Below, in pieces: positions 33,706-42,536 of a stretch of 64,000 bases of DNA. A program made the position numbers and the translations under genes. This stretch comes from Streptomyces sp. NBC_01549. Lineage in GTDB: Bacteria; Actinomycetota; Actinomycetes; Streptomycetales; Streptomycetaceae. The stretch spans positions 3,932,501 through 3,996,500 of the forward strand of contig NZ_JAPEPW010000001.1 in NCBI RefSeq assembly GCF_026339955.1, written 5' to 3'. The first letter of the stretch is position 1, and every line of letters starts with the position of its first letter. Below the pieces are notes generated by a model. The model was not told the DNA's origin and searched no databases. It was given only the letters and a program-made list of their open reading frames with translations.

Positions 33706-34856
33706 GCGCAGTCCTGAGCGGCAAGGCGCGGATGTCGGCGCTGGTGGCGGCGTTCGCGCTCGTCCTGGCCCCGCTGGTGGGCCCGGTGTCCTCGGCGTCC
33801 GCGGCCGGGAAGCCCGGCGTGACCCTGTCCAAGTCCGAGGCGGGAACGGGCGGTTCGATCACCGTGACCGGCAACGGATGGCGGCCGAAAACCCTGCTGA
33901 TGATGCTGATCTGCGGGCAGGCCGTGCCGTCCCGCGGGGTGATCGGCGGCACCAACTCCTGCGCCAACGCCGACGGCCGGGCCGTCACCACCGACGCGCA
34001 GGGCCACTTCAGCAAGGAACTGCCGGTCACCGAGCCGCCCAAGCCGTGCCCGTGCGTGGTGCACGTCGCCACGGTCACGGGGGAGAAGGCGGAGGCCGAC
34101 GCGATCTTCATGGTCGCCGGGCACTCGGTCGAACCACTGCCGAAGGAGGCGGGCGGCGGGCGGCTCTCGGTGCTCACCGACACCCGTCTCGACGGGTCGA
34201 GCGGGCTGCTGACCTGGTTCGGCGCGCCGCCGGACCGCCGGCTCGTCTTCACCGTCGGCAACGTCGGCACCGCCTCCGTCAAGAACCCCGTCTTCCAGAT
34301 CGGCACCTCCCACGGCGTGTTCGCGCCGCAGTGGGAGGACCAGGACTGGCGCGGCACGATCGCACCCGGCAAGAAGGCGCGGATCGAGCTCCCGGTCGAG
34401 CTCGCGGCCGGGGCGCACGGCGACTACACGGTCTCGCTGCGGTACGGCGGGAAGGTCCTCGCCGAGCAGCCCTGGGGGGTGGGCCGCCCCTGGGGGGTGA
34501 CCCTCTTCTGGATCCTGCTCGGCGTGGTGGTGCCGGCCGCGGTGTTCCGGATCGGGATGGCCGTGGTGGACCGGGTGCGTCCGCGCAGGTCGGCGGGGCG
34601 CGCGGGCCGGCACCGGAGCCTGCGCCTGCCCGAACTCGCCTCCCGCGTGCCCAGGCCGGCCCCGTTCCGTATGGCCAAGGCGAGCCCGTCCCGTGCGCCC
34701 GGAGTGAGCGCGTCCGCCTCCACGCCCGTGGCATCCGGGACCGCTACGACCCCGACCCTGCCGTGGTTCACCCCGGACAACGTTCCGGGGACCGCGGCGA
34801 ACGGTCAGCTCTCCGCACCGCAAGACACCGGTCCGACGACGAAGGGGAACACGTGA
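33702..34856 (+). CDS. Secreted Ig-like protein with C-terminal membrane helix
   Basis: A 384-residue protein. A signal peptide (LVAAFALVLAPLVGPVSSASA) precedes an Ig-like repeat (GVTLSKSEAGTGGSITVTGNGW) carrying four Cys (ICGQ, NSCANAD, PKPCPCVVH), then a second beta domain. A membrane helix at about 267-287 (LFWILLGVVVPAAVF) is followed by a basic, Pro/Thr-rich tail of about 95 residues. Overlaps both neighbours by GTGA. No enzyme motif; structural or adhesive role inferred. Confidence 0.75.
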   Translation: MSAVLSGKARMSALVAAFALVLAPLVGPVSSASAAGKPGVTLSKSEAGTGGSITVTGNGWRPKTLLMMLICGQAVPSRGVIGGTNSCANADGRAVTTDAQGHFSKELPVTEPPKPCPCVVHVATVTGEKAEADAIFMVAGHSVEPLPKEAGGGRLSVLTDTRLDGSSGLLTWFGAPPDRRLVFTVGNVGTASVKNPVFQIGTSHGVFAPQWEDQDWRGTIAPGKKARIELPVELAAGAHGDYTVSLRYGGKVLAEQPWGVGRPWGVTLFWILLGVVVPAAVFRIGMAVVDRVRPRRSAGRAGRHRSLRLPELASRVPRPAPFRMAKASPSRAPGVSASASTPVASGTATTPTLPWFTPDNVPGTAANGQLSAPQDTGPTTKGNT

Positions 34857-36187
34857 ACAGGCGACGGAGAGTTGTGCCCGGAGGCTGCAGAACGAGCGTG
34901 GCCGGGGTCGCGCTGATGCTCGGCGGCGCGGGCATTCTGGTGGGCGTGGCCGCGGGCCCCGCCCAGGCCGCCGAGGTGTCCTACGCGACCAGATGCGTTC
35001 CGCCCGCGGCCTCCGGTCTGGACCCGGTCGAGGGCACCACCAAGGTGGAGATCACCGCGCCCGCGACGGCGAGCGTGGGCGACGAGGTCACGGTGGTCTG
35101 GAAGTTCACCCAGGCCGCCTCGAAGAACCCCGACCTCATCGACCTCCCGGCCGACTCGGTCCAGCCGAGCGGCACCCTCAAGGCGGCCGGTGCGCAGACC
35201 GCCGACCTCGCGATGCAGGGACCCCGGGAGAACCCGGCCATTCCCAAGGGCGGGGCGATGGTGCTCTCCGACATGAAGGGCACGCTGAAGCTGACAGCGG
35301 CGGGTGAGGTGACGCTGACGCCGGACGCGTACAGCATCAACGCCTTCTCCACGGACACGAAGTGCGCACCAACCCAGACGGTGGAGCCGGCGGCGACGAT
35401 CCAGGTGACGGAGTCGTCGACGACACCTTCGCCCACCTCGACGACGACACCTTCCACCACACCCTCGACGACTCCTTCGACCACTCCCTCCACCACACCG
35501 TCGACGCAGCCCACCGGATCGTCGTCGGCAAGCCCCAGTGACAGTGGTCAGACCGAGTTCACGGGCAAGGAAGTCTCCGTCCCCTACGCGTGCAAGACGC
35601 CCATCGGGGACAAGAGCGCCACCTCTCCCGTGCAGATCGACGCCAAGAAGAACGGCGGGAGTTTCGACCTCACCGTCCAGTTCAAGAAGTCCGTGATGGA
35701 CAGCCCTGTCGACATCCCCGCGGACTCGGTCCAGCCGTCGATGGAGGTGGTCCTGGGCGGCTCGGACAAGGGCACGGTCCATGTCGAGGGGCCGACCAAC
35801 TCCAAGGCGTTCAAGGCGGGCGACCCGATCGAGATCCCCGACCTCACGGGCACGTACAAGCCGGGCGCCAGCGGTCAGTCGACGCTCTCCCCGGGCGTGC
35901 TGACGGTCAAGGCGCTCGGTACGACGACGACCTGCACCCCGACGAAGTCCGAGGTCTCCCTGACCCTGGACACCACACAACAGGCGGGCGGCGCGTCGGG
36001 CGGCGACTCCTCGGGCAGCTCCGGCTCCTCGGGCAGTTCTTCGGGCGGTACGTCCGCCAGCGGCGGCCTCGCTCAGACGGGCGCCGCCGACCACGGCATG
36101 CTCAGGGCACTGGGCCTGGTCGCGGGGACGGTGATCCTGCTGGGCGGAGCGATCTTCACGTTCATGCCGCGCAAGCGCCTGCGCTGA
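34853..36187 (+). CDS. Secreted LAQTG surface protein with two CKTPIGDKSA-type modules
   Basis: A 444-residue exported protein. After the signal peptide there is a diverged module (about 38-170, YATRCVPP ... DTKCAPT), a Thr/Pro/Ser repeat linker (TTPS repeats, about 190-225), and a second module (about 235-365, YACKTPIGDKSATSP ... KALGTTTTCTPT). The second module closely matches that of the first operon gene. It ends in Ser/Gly linker, LAQTG, a hydrophobic helix and PRKRLR, a class E sortase-type signal. GTG start overlapping the previous stop. Confidence 0.82.
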   Translation: MNRRRRVVPGGCRTSVAGVALMLGGAGILVGVAAGPAQAAEVSYATRCVPPAASGLDPVEGTTKVEITAPATASVGDEVTVVWKFTQAASKNPDLIDLPADSVQPSGTLKAAGAQTADLAMQGPRENPAIPKGGAMVLSDMKGTLKLTAAGEVTLTPDAYSINAFSTDTKCAPTQTVEPAATIQVTESSTTPSPTSTTTPSTTPSTTPSTTPSTTPSTQPTGSSSASPSDSGQTEFTGKEVSVPYACKTPIGDKSATSPVQIDAKKNGGSFDLTVQFKKSVMDSPVDIPADSVQPSMEVVLGGSDKGTVHVEGPTNSKAFKAGDPIEIPDLTGTYKPGASGQSTLSPGVLTVKALGTTTTCTPTKSEVSLTLDTTQQAGGASGGDSSGSSGSSGSSSGGTSASGGLAQTGAADHGMLRALGLVAGTVILLGGAIFTFMPRKRLR

Positions 36188-36257
36188 GGCGGAGGCGGGT
36201 CAGGGCTTGCAGGATGATCACCGGCGTTCCCCCAGTACCGGCGGTGTCGGTGAAAAC

Positions 36258-36297
36258 CCGAAGGGCCGTCGCACCACTTGGTGCGGCGGCCCTTCGG
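36258..36297. terminator. Bidirectional hairpin terminator
   Basis: A 19-bp stem with one G-U type mismatch (CCGAAGGGCCGTCGCACCA pairs with TGGTGCGGCGGCCCTTCGG) and a 2-nt loop, between the convergent surface operon and POT transporter gene. Confidence 0.8.
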
Positions 36298-36331
36298 GGT
36301 ACGGAAAACAGTACCTACGTGGCGGCGTGCG

Positions 36332-37828
36332 TCAGTGGACGTCGCCCATCAGGACCTTGACCTTCTTGCGGTACATCCACACCGCGACACCGGCGATCAC
36401 GGCGAGCGTGGCCTCCAGGGCGACGATGCCCGTCTTGTTGAGGTCGACGTTGGCGATGGACAGCAGGCCCGTCGTGGCGTCACCGGCGGTGACGGCCAGG
36501 AACCAGACACCCATCATCTGGGAGGCGTACTTCGCGGGAGCCATCTTCGTGGTGACGGAGAGGCCGACCGGGGAGAGCGTCAGCTCACCGACGGTCTGCA
36601 CGAAGTAGATCGCGACCAGCCACATCGCGGCCGCCTTGTGACCGCCCTCGGCGATCGTCAGCGGAGCCAGGAACAGGAAGAACGACGCACCGATCAGGAT
36701 CAGACCCGACGCGAACTTGGTGGCCGTGCTCGGCTCCTTGCCGCGCTTGTTCAGCGCCAGCCACGCCCAGGCGAACACCGGCGCGAGCGCCATGATCATG
36801 ACCGGGTTGACGGACTGGTACCAGGAGACCGGGAACTCCCAGCCGAAGATCGTGTTCTCGGCGGAGGAGTCGGCGAAGATCGACATGGTCGAGCCGCCCT
36901 GGTCGTAGATCATCCAGAAGACGGCCGCGGCGACGAAGAACCAGATGTACGCGGACATCTTCGACTGCTCGGCGCGGTCGAGGTCCTTGTCCCGCTTGAT
37001 ACGGGCGATGACCAGGACCGGGATGATCAGACCGGCGATGGTGATCGGGACCAGCAGCCAGTTCAGGGTGTAGTGACCCGAGAAGCCGACGACGCAGTAG
37101 AAGACCACCGCGACGGCCGCCCACAGCGCGGACTTGCGCAGCGTCGCGGCCTTCTCCTCGGCCGACAGCGGCGTGGGGATCTCGTGCGAGCGCGGGTTCA
37201 GGTGACGGCCGCCGAGCAGGTACTGGGTCAGACCCAGCGCCATGCCGAGCGCGGCGAGCGCGAAGCCCAGGTGCCAGTTGACGTTCTCACCGACGGTGCC
37301 GATGACCAGCGGAGCGGCGAACGCACCGAGGTTGATGCCGATGTAGAAGAGTGTGAAGCCACCGTCACGGCGCGGGTCGTCCGGGCCGTCGTAGAGGTGG
37401 CCGACCATCGTGGAGATGTTGGCCTTCAGCAGACCGGAACCGATCGCGACGAGCCCGAGGCCGCCGTAGAACGTGCCGGACGACGGCAGGGCCAACGTGA
37501 GGTGGCCCAGCATGATGATGACGCCCGCGACGGCGACCGTCTTGCGGGGGCCGAGGACGCGGTCGGCGAACCAGCCGCCCGGCAGGGCGAGCAGGTACAC
37601 GAGCGACAGGTACACCGAGTAGATCGCGGTCGCGGTCGCCGCGCTCAGGTGCAGGCCGCCCGGTGCCACCAGGTACAGCGGGAGCAGAGCCTTCATGCCG
37701 TAGTAGGAGAATCGCTCCCACATCTCGGTCATGAAGAGGGTGGCCAGTCCGCGGGGGTGGCCGAAGAAGGTCCTCTCGGAACCGGGGGTGCCCGGAGTCG
37801 CCGAGTCCTTCGTCAGGCTGGACGCCAT
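36332..37828 (-). CDS. POT/PTR-family proton-coupled peptide transporter
   Basis: A 498-residue MFS transporter taking up di- and tripeptides with protons. The helix-1 motif EMWERFSYYGMKALL (ExxERFxYY) and GGWFADRVLGPRKTV, followed by FTLFYIGINLGAF (PTR signature), identify the family; 12-14 membrane segments. The ATG at 37828 has AAGGAAC 5 nt upstream; longer in-frame starts are non-coding in character. Divergent from the two-component system. Confidence 0.92.
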   Translation of the reverse strand: MASSLTKDSATPGTPGSERTFFGHPRGLATLFMTEMWERFSYYGMKALLPLYLVAPGGLHLSAATATAIYSVYLSLVYLLALPGGWFADRVLGPRKTVAVAGVIIMLGHLTLALPSSGTFYGGLGLVAIGSGLLKANISTMVGHLYDGPDDPRRDGGFTLFYIGINLGAFAAPLVIGTVGENVNWHLGFALAALGMALGLTQYLLGGRHLNPRSHEIPTPLSAEEKAATLRKSALWAAVAVVFYCVVGFSGHYTLNWLLVPITIAGLIIPVLVIARIKRDKDLDRAEQSKMSAYIWFFVAAAVFWMIYDQGGSTMSIFADSSAENTIFGWEFPVSWYQSVNPVMIMALAPVFAWAWLALNKRGKEPSTATKFASGLILIGASFFLFLAPLTIAEGGHKAAAMWLVAIYFVQTVGELTLSPVGLSVTTKMAPAKYASQMMGVWFLAVTAGDATTGLLSIANVDLNKTGIVALEATLAVIAGVAVWMYRKKVKVLMGDVH

Positions 37829-38319
37829 GGTCGTTCCTTGCTGGTCGGGACGCGCTGCTTGAGCGTCACGCGCCCGGTGGGGGGCGGCCGGCACCGGCGG
37901 GGTTGGACCGTCCTTCCCCACGCCCACGGGGAGTCCGCTCCGGGTTGCGAAGCGGTGGACGGCGACCACCGGGATCCACGCCCGTCACGCAATCACGCGC
38001 TCGGGCCCGGCCACAGGTCATTCCTTTCGGGGCTGGAGAACACCAGCCCGCACATGAAAGAGACCTTCAGCGTCAAGTACGCGCCAAAGGTCCCCTACTG
38101 GTGCTACAGGCGTCTGGTCACCATACGACATCTCAATGTGGCATATGGAAGGACTTGAGACATGAATCACAGGTAATAATGGAACCACGGACACCTATTC
38201 GAAGGCGTCAGGCAAGATCGCTTCCCACAGCCGCAGGCGAGCAACGGTACAGCCCCAGGTAAGAATTACGGTTGGCGATCACACCACAGGCGCTGTCCGA
38301 GGCGGACTACCATCACCCC
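37829..38319. other. 491-bp divergent control region, no gene
   Basis: No gene seen. The part nearest the response regulator (38090-38200) is markedly AT-richer than its surroundings and contains a near-palindrome CCATACG-ACAT-ctca-ATGT-ggcaTATGG (38121-38148), then TTGAGA (38155) and TAATAAT (38174), possible promoter or response-regulator elements. These are too weak to call individually. Confidence 0.35.
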
Positions 38320-38997
38320 ATGACCCGTGTACTGCTCGCCGAGGACGACGCGTCCATCTCGGAGCCATTGGCCCGCGCCCTGCGCCGGGAGGGTTACGAG
38401 GTCGAAGTGCGCGAGGACGGACCCACCGCACTCGACGCCGGAATGCAGGGCGGCGTCGACCTGGTCGTCCTGGACCTGGGCCTGCCCGGTATGGACGGCC
38501 TCGAAGTGGCCCGCCGACTCCGTGCCGAAGGCCACACCGTCCCCATCCTCATCCTGACCGCGCGTGCCGACGAGGTGGACACCGTCGTCGGTCTCGACGC
38601 GGGCGCCGACGACTACGTCACCAAGCCCTTCCGCCTTGCCGAACTCCTCGCCCGTGTCCGGGCCCTCCTGCGGCGCGGCGCCGCGGAGCCGCAGCAGGCG
38701 CCCGCCACGCACGGGGTGCGCATCGACGTCGAGTCCCACCGGGCGTGGATGGGCGACGAGGAACTCCAGCTCACGGCGAAGGAGTTCGACCTGCTGCGGG
38801 TTCTCGTCCGGGACGCCGGCCGGGTCGTCACGCGTGACCAGCTGATGCGCGAGGTCTGGGACACCACGTGGTGGTCGTCCACCAAGACCCTCGACATGCA
38901 CATCTCCTGGCTCCGCAAGAAGCTCGGCGACGACGCGGCGAATCCCCGCTACATCGCGACGGTACGAGGAGTCGGCTTCCGCTTCGAGAAGAGCTGA
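38320..38997 (+). CDS. OmpR-family response regulator
   Basis: A 225-residue regulator. In the receiver domain the phosphoacceptor is Asp52 (LVVLDLGLPGMDG), the acidic pocket AEDD and the Lys KPF. A C-terminal winged helix follows (ELQLTAKEFDLLRVL ... TLDMHISWLRKKLGDD ... YIATVRGVGFRF). The ATG at 38320 gives a normal N-terminus. Followed after 278 bp by its probable histidine kinase. Confidence 0.93.
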   Translation: MTRVLLAEDDASISEPLARALRREGYEVEVREDGPTALDAGMQGGVDLVVLDLGLPGMDGLEVARRLRAEGHTVPILILTARADEVDTVVGLDAGADDYVTKPFRLAELLARVRALLRRGAAEPQQAPATHGVRIDVESHRAWMGDEELQLTAKEFDLLRVLVRDAGRVVTRDQLMREVWDTTWWSSTKTLDMHISWLRKKLGDDAANPRYIATVRGVGFRFEKS

Positions 38998-39039
38998 GGC
39001 CCCGCGGGGGTAGGTGGCGGGGCTGGGAGTCTTCAGGGG

Positions 39040-39190
39040 CTGACAGCCGGGTGATCGGGGCGAAGCCCCGCCCTGAGGGGCGCGGGGCCGTCACATATGC
39101 GGCTCCGCCGCGTGGGCGCGCCCAGCCCCCACCGGCCCGCAGACAGGGTAACGACCCCACCCGCACCCCACCCACCCGCGGCTGAAGAAC
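39040..39190. repeat. Partial copy of dispersed intergenic repeat
   Basis: The 278-bp spacer between regulator and kinase contains GGGGCGAAGCCCCGCCCTGAGGGGCGCGGGG and GGGCGCGCCCAGCCCCCACCGGCCCGCAGAC, partly matching the repeats near 3280 and 10620. No gene. Confidence 0.55.
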
Positions 39191-39275
39191 CCCGGCGGCA
39201 CCCGAATGCCCGCCCCCGCCCAGCGCAGCGTCAAGGCACACTGGTCCACGTACAGCCACCCGCCCGGAGGACCCC

Positions 39276-40553
39276 GTGCGTCGCCGTCTCATCCAGTCCA
39301 CGCTCGCCGTCGTGCTCGTCGTGATCGCCGTCTTCGGCGTCTCCCTCGTGATCGTCGAGACCCGCACGATCAGCAACAGCGCCCAGGAACGCGTGGACTC
39401 CGAGGCCCTGCGCCTGGCCAGCATCGTCGACAGCCGCATCCTCGGCGACGAGCACATCAACGCGGAGATCCTCAAGAACCAGGTCGCGGAGGACCGGTAC
39501 GCCGTGATCCGCATCCCCGGCCAGGCCCCCGTCGAGCTCGGCATCCAGCCCAGCGGTGACGTCATCCACTCCACGGCCAAGGGCGAGGAGGGCGAGACGA
39601 TCACCGTCCAGGAGCCCCGCTCGGCCGTGACGCGCGAGGTCGGCCGCACCCTCCTGATCATCGCCGCGGTCGCGCTGCTCGCGATCGTCGCCGCGGTCCT
39701 GCTGGCCGTACGCCAGGCCAACCGCCTCGCCTCCCCGCTCACCGACCTCGCGGAGACCGCGGAGCGGCTCGGCTCCGGCGACCCCCGCCCACGCCACAAG
39801 CGCTACGGCGTCCCGGAGCTGGACCGTGTCGCGGACGTCCTGGACAGCAGCGCGGAGCGGATCGCACGGATGCTCACCGCCGAGCGCCGGCTCGCCGCGG
39901 ACGCCTCCCACCAGCTCCGTACGCCGCTCACGGCCCTCTCCATGCGCCTGGAGGAAATCACCCTCACGGATGACCTGGACAACGTGAAGGAGGAGGCGAC
40001 GATCGCGCTGACACAGGTCGAGCGCCTCACGGACGTGGTGGAGCGGCTGCTCACCAACGCCCGCGACCCCCGTACCGGCTCCGCCGTCTCCTTCTACCTC
40101 GACGAGGTCATCAAGCAGCAGCTGGAGGAGTGGCGCCCGGCCTATCGCAGCGCGGGCCGCGCCATCGTCAGCTCGGGCAAGCGGCATCTGCAGGCCGTCG
40201 GCACTCCGGGCGCGGTCGCCCAGGTGCTGGCCGCGCTCATCGAGAACTCGCTCATGCACGGGGGCGGCACGGTCGCCCTGCGCACCCGCGTCACGGGCAA
40301 CCAGGCCGTCGTGGAGGTCACGGACGAGGGCCCGGGCGTCCCCACCGACCTGGGCGCCCGCATCTTCGAGCGCACGATCAGCGGCCGCAACTCCACGGGG
40401 ATCGGCCTCGCGGTCGCGCGCGACCTCGCGGAGGCGGACGGGGGCCGCCTGGAGATGCTCCAGGCGCAGCCGCCGGTGTTCGGCCTGTTCCTCTCCCGCA
40501 CACCGCTGAAGAGGCCACCGCTGGTGGAGGACGAGGAGCGAACGGTCAGATAG
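39276..40553 (+). CDS. Sensor histidine kinase
   Basis: A 425-residue kinase. Membrane helices at about 8-28 and 124-146 flank an extracytoplasmic sensor of about 95 residues, then HAMP. The H-box is ASHQLRTPLTAL with His212. The ATPase N, G1 and G2 boxes are LIENSLMHG, DEGPGVP and STGIGLAVARDL. GTG start with GGAGGACC upstream. Partner of the OmpR-type regulator; the stimulus is unknown. Its stop lies in a short degenerate repeat shared with the 3' end of the convergent GtrA gene. Confidence 0.92.
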   Translation: MRRRLIQSTLAVVLVVIAVFGVSLVIVETRTISNSAQERVDSEALRLASIVDSRILGDEHINAEILKNQVAEDRYAVIRIPGQAPVELGIQPSGDVIHSTAKGEEGETITVQEPRSAVTREVGRTLLIIAAVALLAIVAAVLLAVRQANRLASPLTDLAETAERLGSGDPRPRHKRYGVPELDRVADVLDSSAERIARMLTAERRLAADASHQLRTPLTALSMRLEEITLTDDLDNVKEEATIALTQVERLTDVVERLLTNARDPRTGSAVSFYLDEVIKQQLEEWRPAYRSAGRAIVSSGKRHLQAVGTPGAVAQVLAALIENSLMHGGGTVALRTRVTGNQAVVEVTDEGPGVPTDLGARIFERTISGRNSTGIGLAVARDLAEADGGRLEMLQAQPPVFGLFLSRTPLKRPPLVEDEERTVR

Positions 40554-40616
40554 CCGTGGACGGTCAGGTCAGATAGCCCTGGACGGTCAGGCAGCCCTGG
40601 ACCGGCCCTGGACGGC

Positions 40617-41168
40617 TCAGTTCGCCCGGGCCCGTGCGCGGGACCGTCGGGGCTCTGGCTCCTCGTCGAGGAGCGCCTCCGCGCTCACCACGACCTCACG
40701 CGCCTCGTCCGGCACCGTACGGAACACCCAGGTGCGGTACGACCAGAACCGGAACAGCGTCGCGATGCCGATGCCGAGGAACTTGAAGACGTTGCTCTGC
40801 AGCGAGCTGTCCCAGCCGAACCCGTACGTCGCCACGTACAGCACACCGTTCTCGATGACCAGCCCCACCGCGCTGAACAGCACGAAGAGGCCCATCTCCC
40901 TGGTGCGGCCGCCCCGGTCGCGGTCCCGGTACGTGAAGTAACGGAACCCGATGTAGTTGAAGACGATTGCGACGATCGTGGCGATGACACTGGCCCGTAC
41001 GACCTGCAGCCCGGTCACGTGACGCACCAGGTTGAACGTCACCAGGTTGACGAGAAGCCCCGCTCCGCCGACCGCCCCGAACTTCGCGATCTCCCGGAAC
41101 AACTGGTCGAACCGGCGGCGAACCGCGCTGCGGGGCCGTACGCGAAGCCCCGAAGAAGCACTGCCCAT
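40617..41168 (-). CDS. GtrA-family membrane protein
   Basis: A 183-residue GtrA-like protein with four membrane helices (FGAVGGAGLLVNLVTF, ASVIATIVAIVFNYIGFRYF, LFVLFSAVGLVIENGVLYV, FKFLGIGIATLFRFWSYRTWVF). Family members are thought to flip or deliver undecaprenyl-linked sugars. Basic N- and C-termini. Divergent from purK. Confidence 0.88.
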   Translation of the reverse strand: MGSASSGLRVRPRSAVRRRFDQLFREIAKFGAVGGAGLLVNLVTFNLVRHVTGLQVVRASVIATIVAIVFNYIGFRYFTYRDRDRGGRTREMGLFVLFSAVGLVIENGVLYVATYGFGWDSSLQSNVFKFLGIGIATLFRFWSYRTWVFRTVPDEAREVVVSAEALLDEEPEPRRSRARARAN

Positions 41169-41375
41169 GGTGTCGCCAGCCCCCGTAGGTCGGACATCGG
41201 TCGAAAAATTCAACCCAGCCACTCTAACCAGCGGGCCGCCCTCGTGCCTGTGGACGGCCTCACGGGACCGGAAAGAGCGTGTCACAGCGAGGAAAAAGCG
41301 GGCCGCAGCCGGGACCGCGGCCGGGATCCCAGGCGCGGAAACCGGCCCGCATGGCGCGACCGATACCCTTGGGGC

Positions 41376-42536
41376 GTGACGTTCCCGGTAGTCGGCATGG
41401 TCGGCGGGGGTCAGCTCGCTCGTATGACACACGAGGCGGGCATCCCGCTCGGCATCAAGTTCAAGCTCCTCAGTGACACCCCTCAGGACTCCGCGGCGCA
41501 GGTCGTCGGCGATGTCGTCATCGGCGACTACCGCGACCTCGACACGCTGCGTGAGTTCGCGCGGGGCTGCGACGTGATCACCTTCGATCACGAACACGTA
41601 CCCACCGAGCATCTGCGTGCCCTGGAGGCGGACGGCATCCCCGTCCGCCCCGGCCCGGACGCGCTCGTGCACGCCCAGGACAAGGGCGTGATGCGCGCGA
41701 AGCTCGACGAGATCGGCGTGCCGTGCCCGCGGCACCGGATCGTGACCGACGTCGAGGACGTGGCCGCGTTCGCGGCGGAAGGCCTCGCCGAAGGGGTCGA
41801 GGGTGACGGCTTCCCGATCATCCTCAAGACGGTCCGCGGCGGCTACGACGGCAAGGGCGTCTGGTTCGTCCGGTCGATCGAGGAGGCGGCCGAGCCCTTC
41901 CGGGCCGGCGTGCCCGTCCTCGCCGAGGAGAAGGTCGACTTCGTACGGGAGCTCGCCGCGAACGTCGTCCGCTCCCCGCACGGCCAGGCGGTCGCCTACC
42001 CCGTGGTCGAGTCCCAGCAGGTCAACGGCGTCTGCGACACGGTGATCGCCCCCGCGCCCGGCATAGCGGACGAGCTGGCCCTGCAGGCCGAGGAGCTCGC
42101 GCTGCGCATCGCCAAGGAACTCGGTGTCGTCGGTCACCTGGCCGTCGAGCTCTTCGAGACCCACGACGGACGCATCCTCGTCAACGAACTGGCCATGCGC
42201 CCGCACAACTCGGGCCACTGGACCCAGGACGGCGCGATCACCTCCCAGTTCGCCAACCACGTCCGCGCGGTCCTGGACCTGCCCCTGGGCGACCCGCGCC
42301 CGCGCGCCAAGTGGACGGTCATGGTCAACGTCCTGGGCGGCGACTACCCGGACATGTACTCCGCGTACCTGCACTGCATGGCCCGCGACCCCCAGCTGAA
42401 GATCCACATGTACGGCAAGGACGTGAAGCCCGGCCGCAAGGTCGGCCACGTCAACACCTACGGCGAGGACCTGGACGACGTCATCGAGCGCGCCCGCCAC
42501 GCAGCCGGTTACCTGAGAGGCACGATCACCGATTGA
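41376..42536 (+). CDS. purK: N5-carboxyaminoimidazole ribonucleotide synthase
   Basis: A 386-residue ATP-grasp enzyme making N5-CAIR from AIR, bicarbonate and ATP in purine synthesis. Motifs: MVGGGQLARM at the N-terminus, ILKTVRGGYDGKGVW, and ELAMRPHNSGHWT. GTG start. The last codons read ...TITD-TGA, with the stop in a TTGAC that is also the predicted right end of the TnpB element. purE lies 1.4 kb downstream beyond that element, so a purK-purE unit appears to have been interrupted. Confidence 0.95.
   Translation: MTFPVVGMVGGGQLARMTHEAGIPLGIKFKLLSDTPQDSAAQVVGDVVIGDYRDLDTLREFARGCDVITFDHEHVPTEHLRALEADGIPVRPGPDALVHAQDKGVMRAKLDEIGVPCPRHRIVTDVEDVAAFAAEGLAEGVEGDGFPIILKTVRGGYDGKGVWFVRSIEEAAEPFRAGVPVLAEEKVDFVRELAANVVRSPHGQAVAYPVVESQQVNGVCDTVIAPAPGIADELALQAEELALRIAKELGVVGHLAVELFETHDGRILVNELAMRPHNSGHWTQDGAITSQFANHVRAVLDLPLGDPRPRAKWTVMVNVLGGDYPDMYSAYLHCMARDPQLKIHMYGKDVKPGRKVGHVNTYGEDLDDVIERARHAAGYLRGTITD

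Noticed and set aside
36278..38158. 626-codon open frame on the plus strand
   Set aside because: Antisense to the POT transporter; Arg/Asp/Gln-rich low-complexity translation without homology features.
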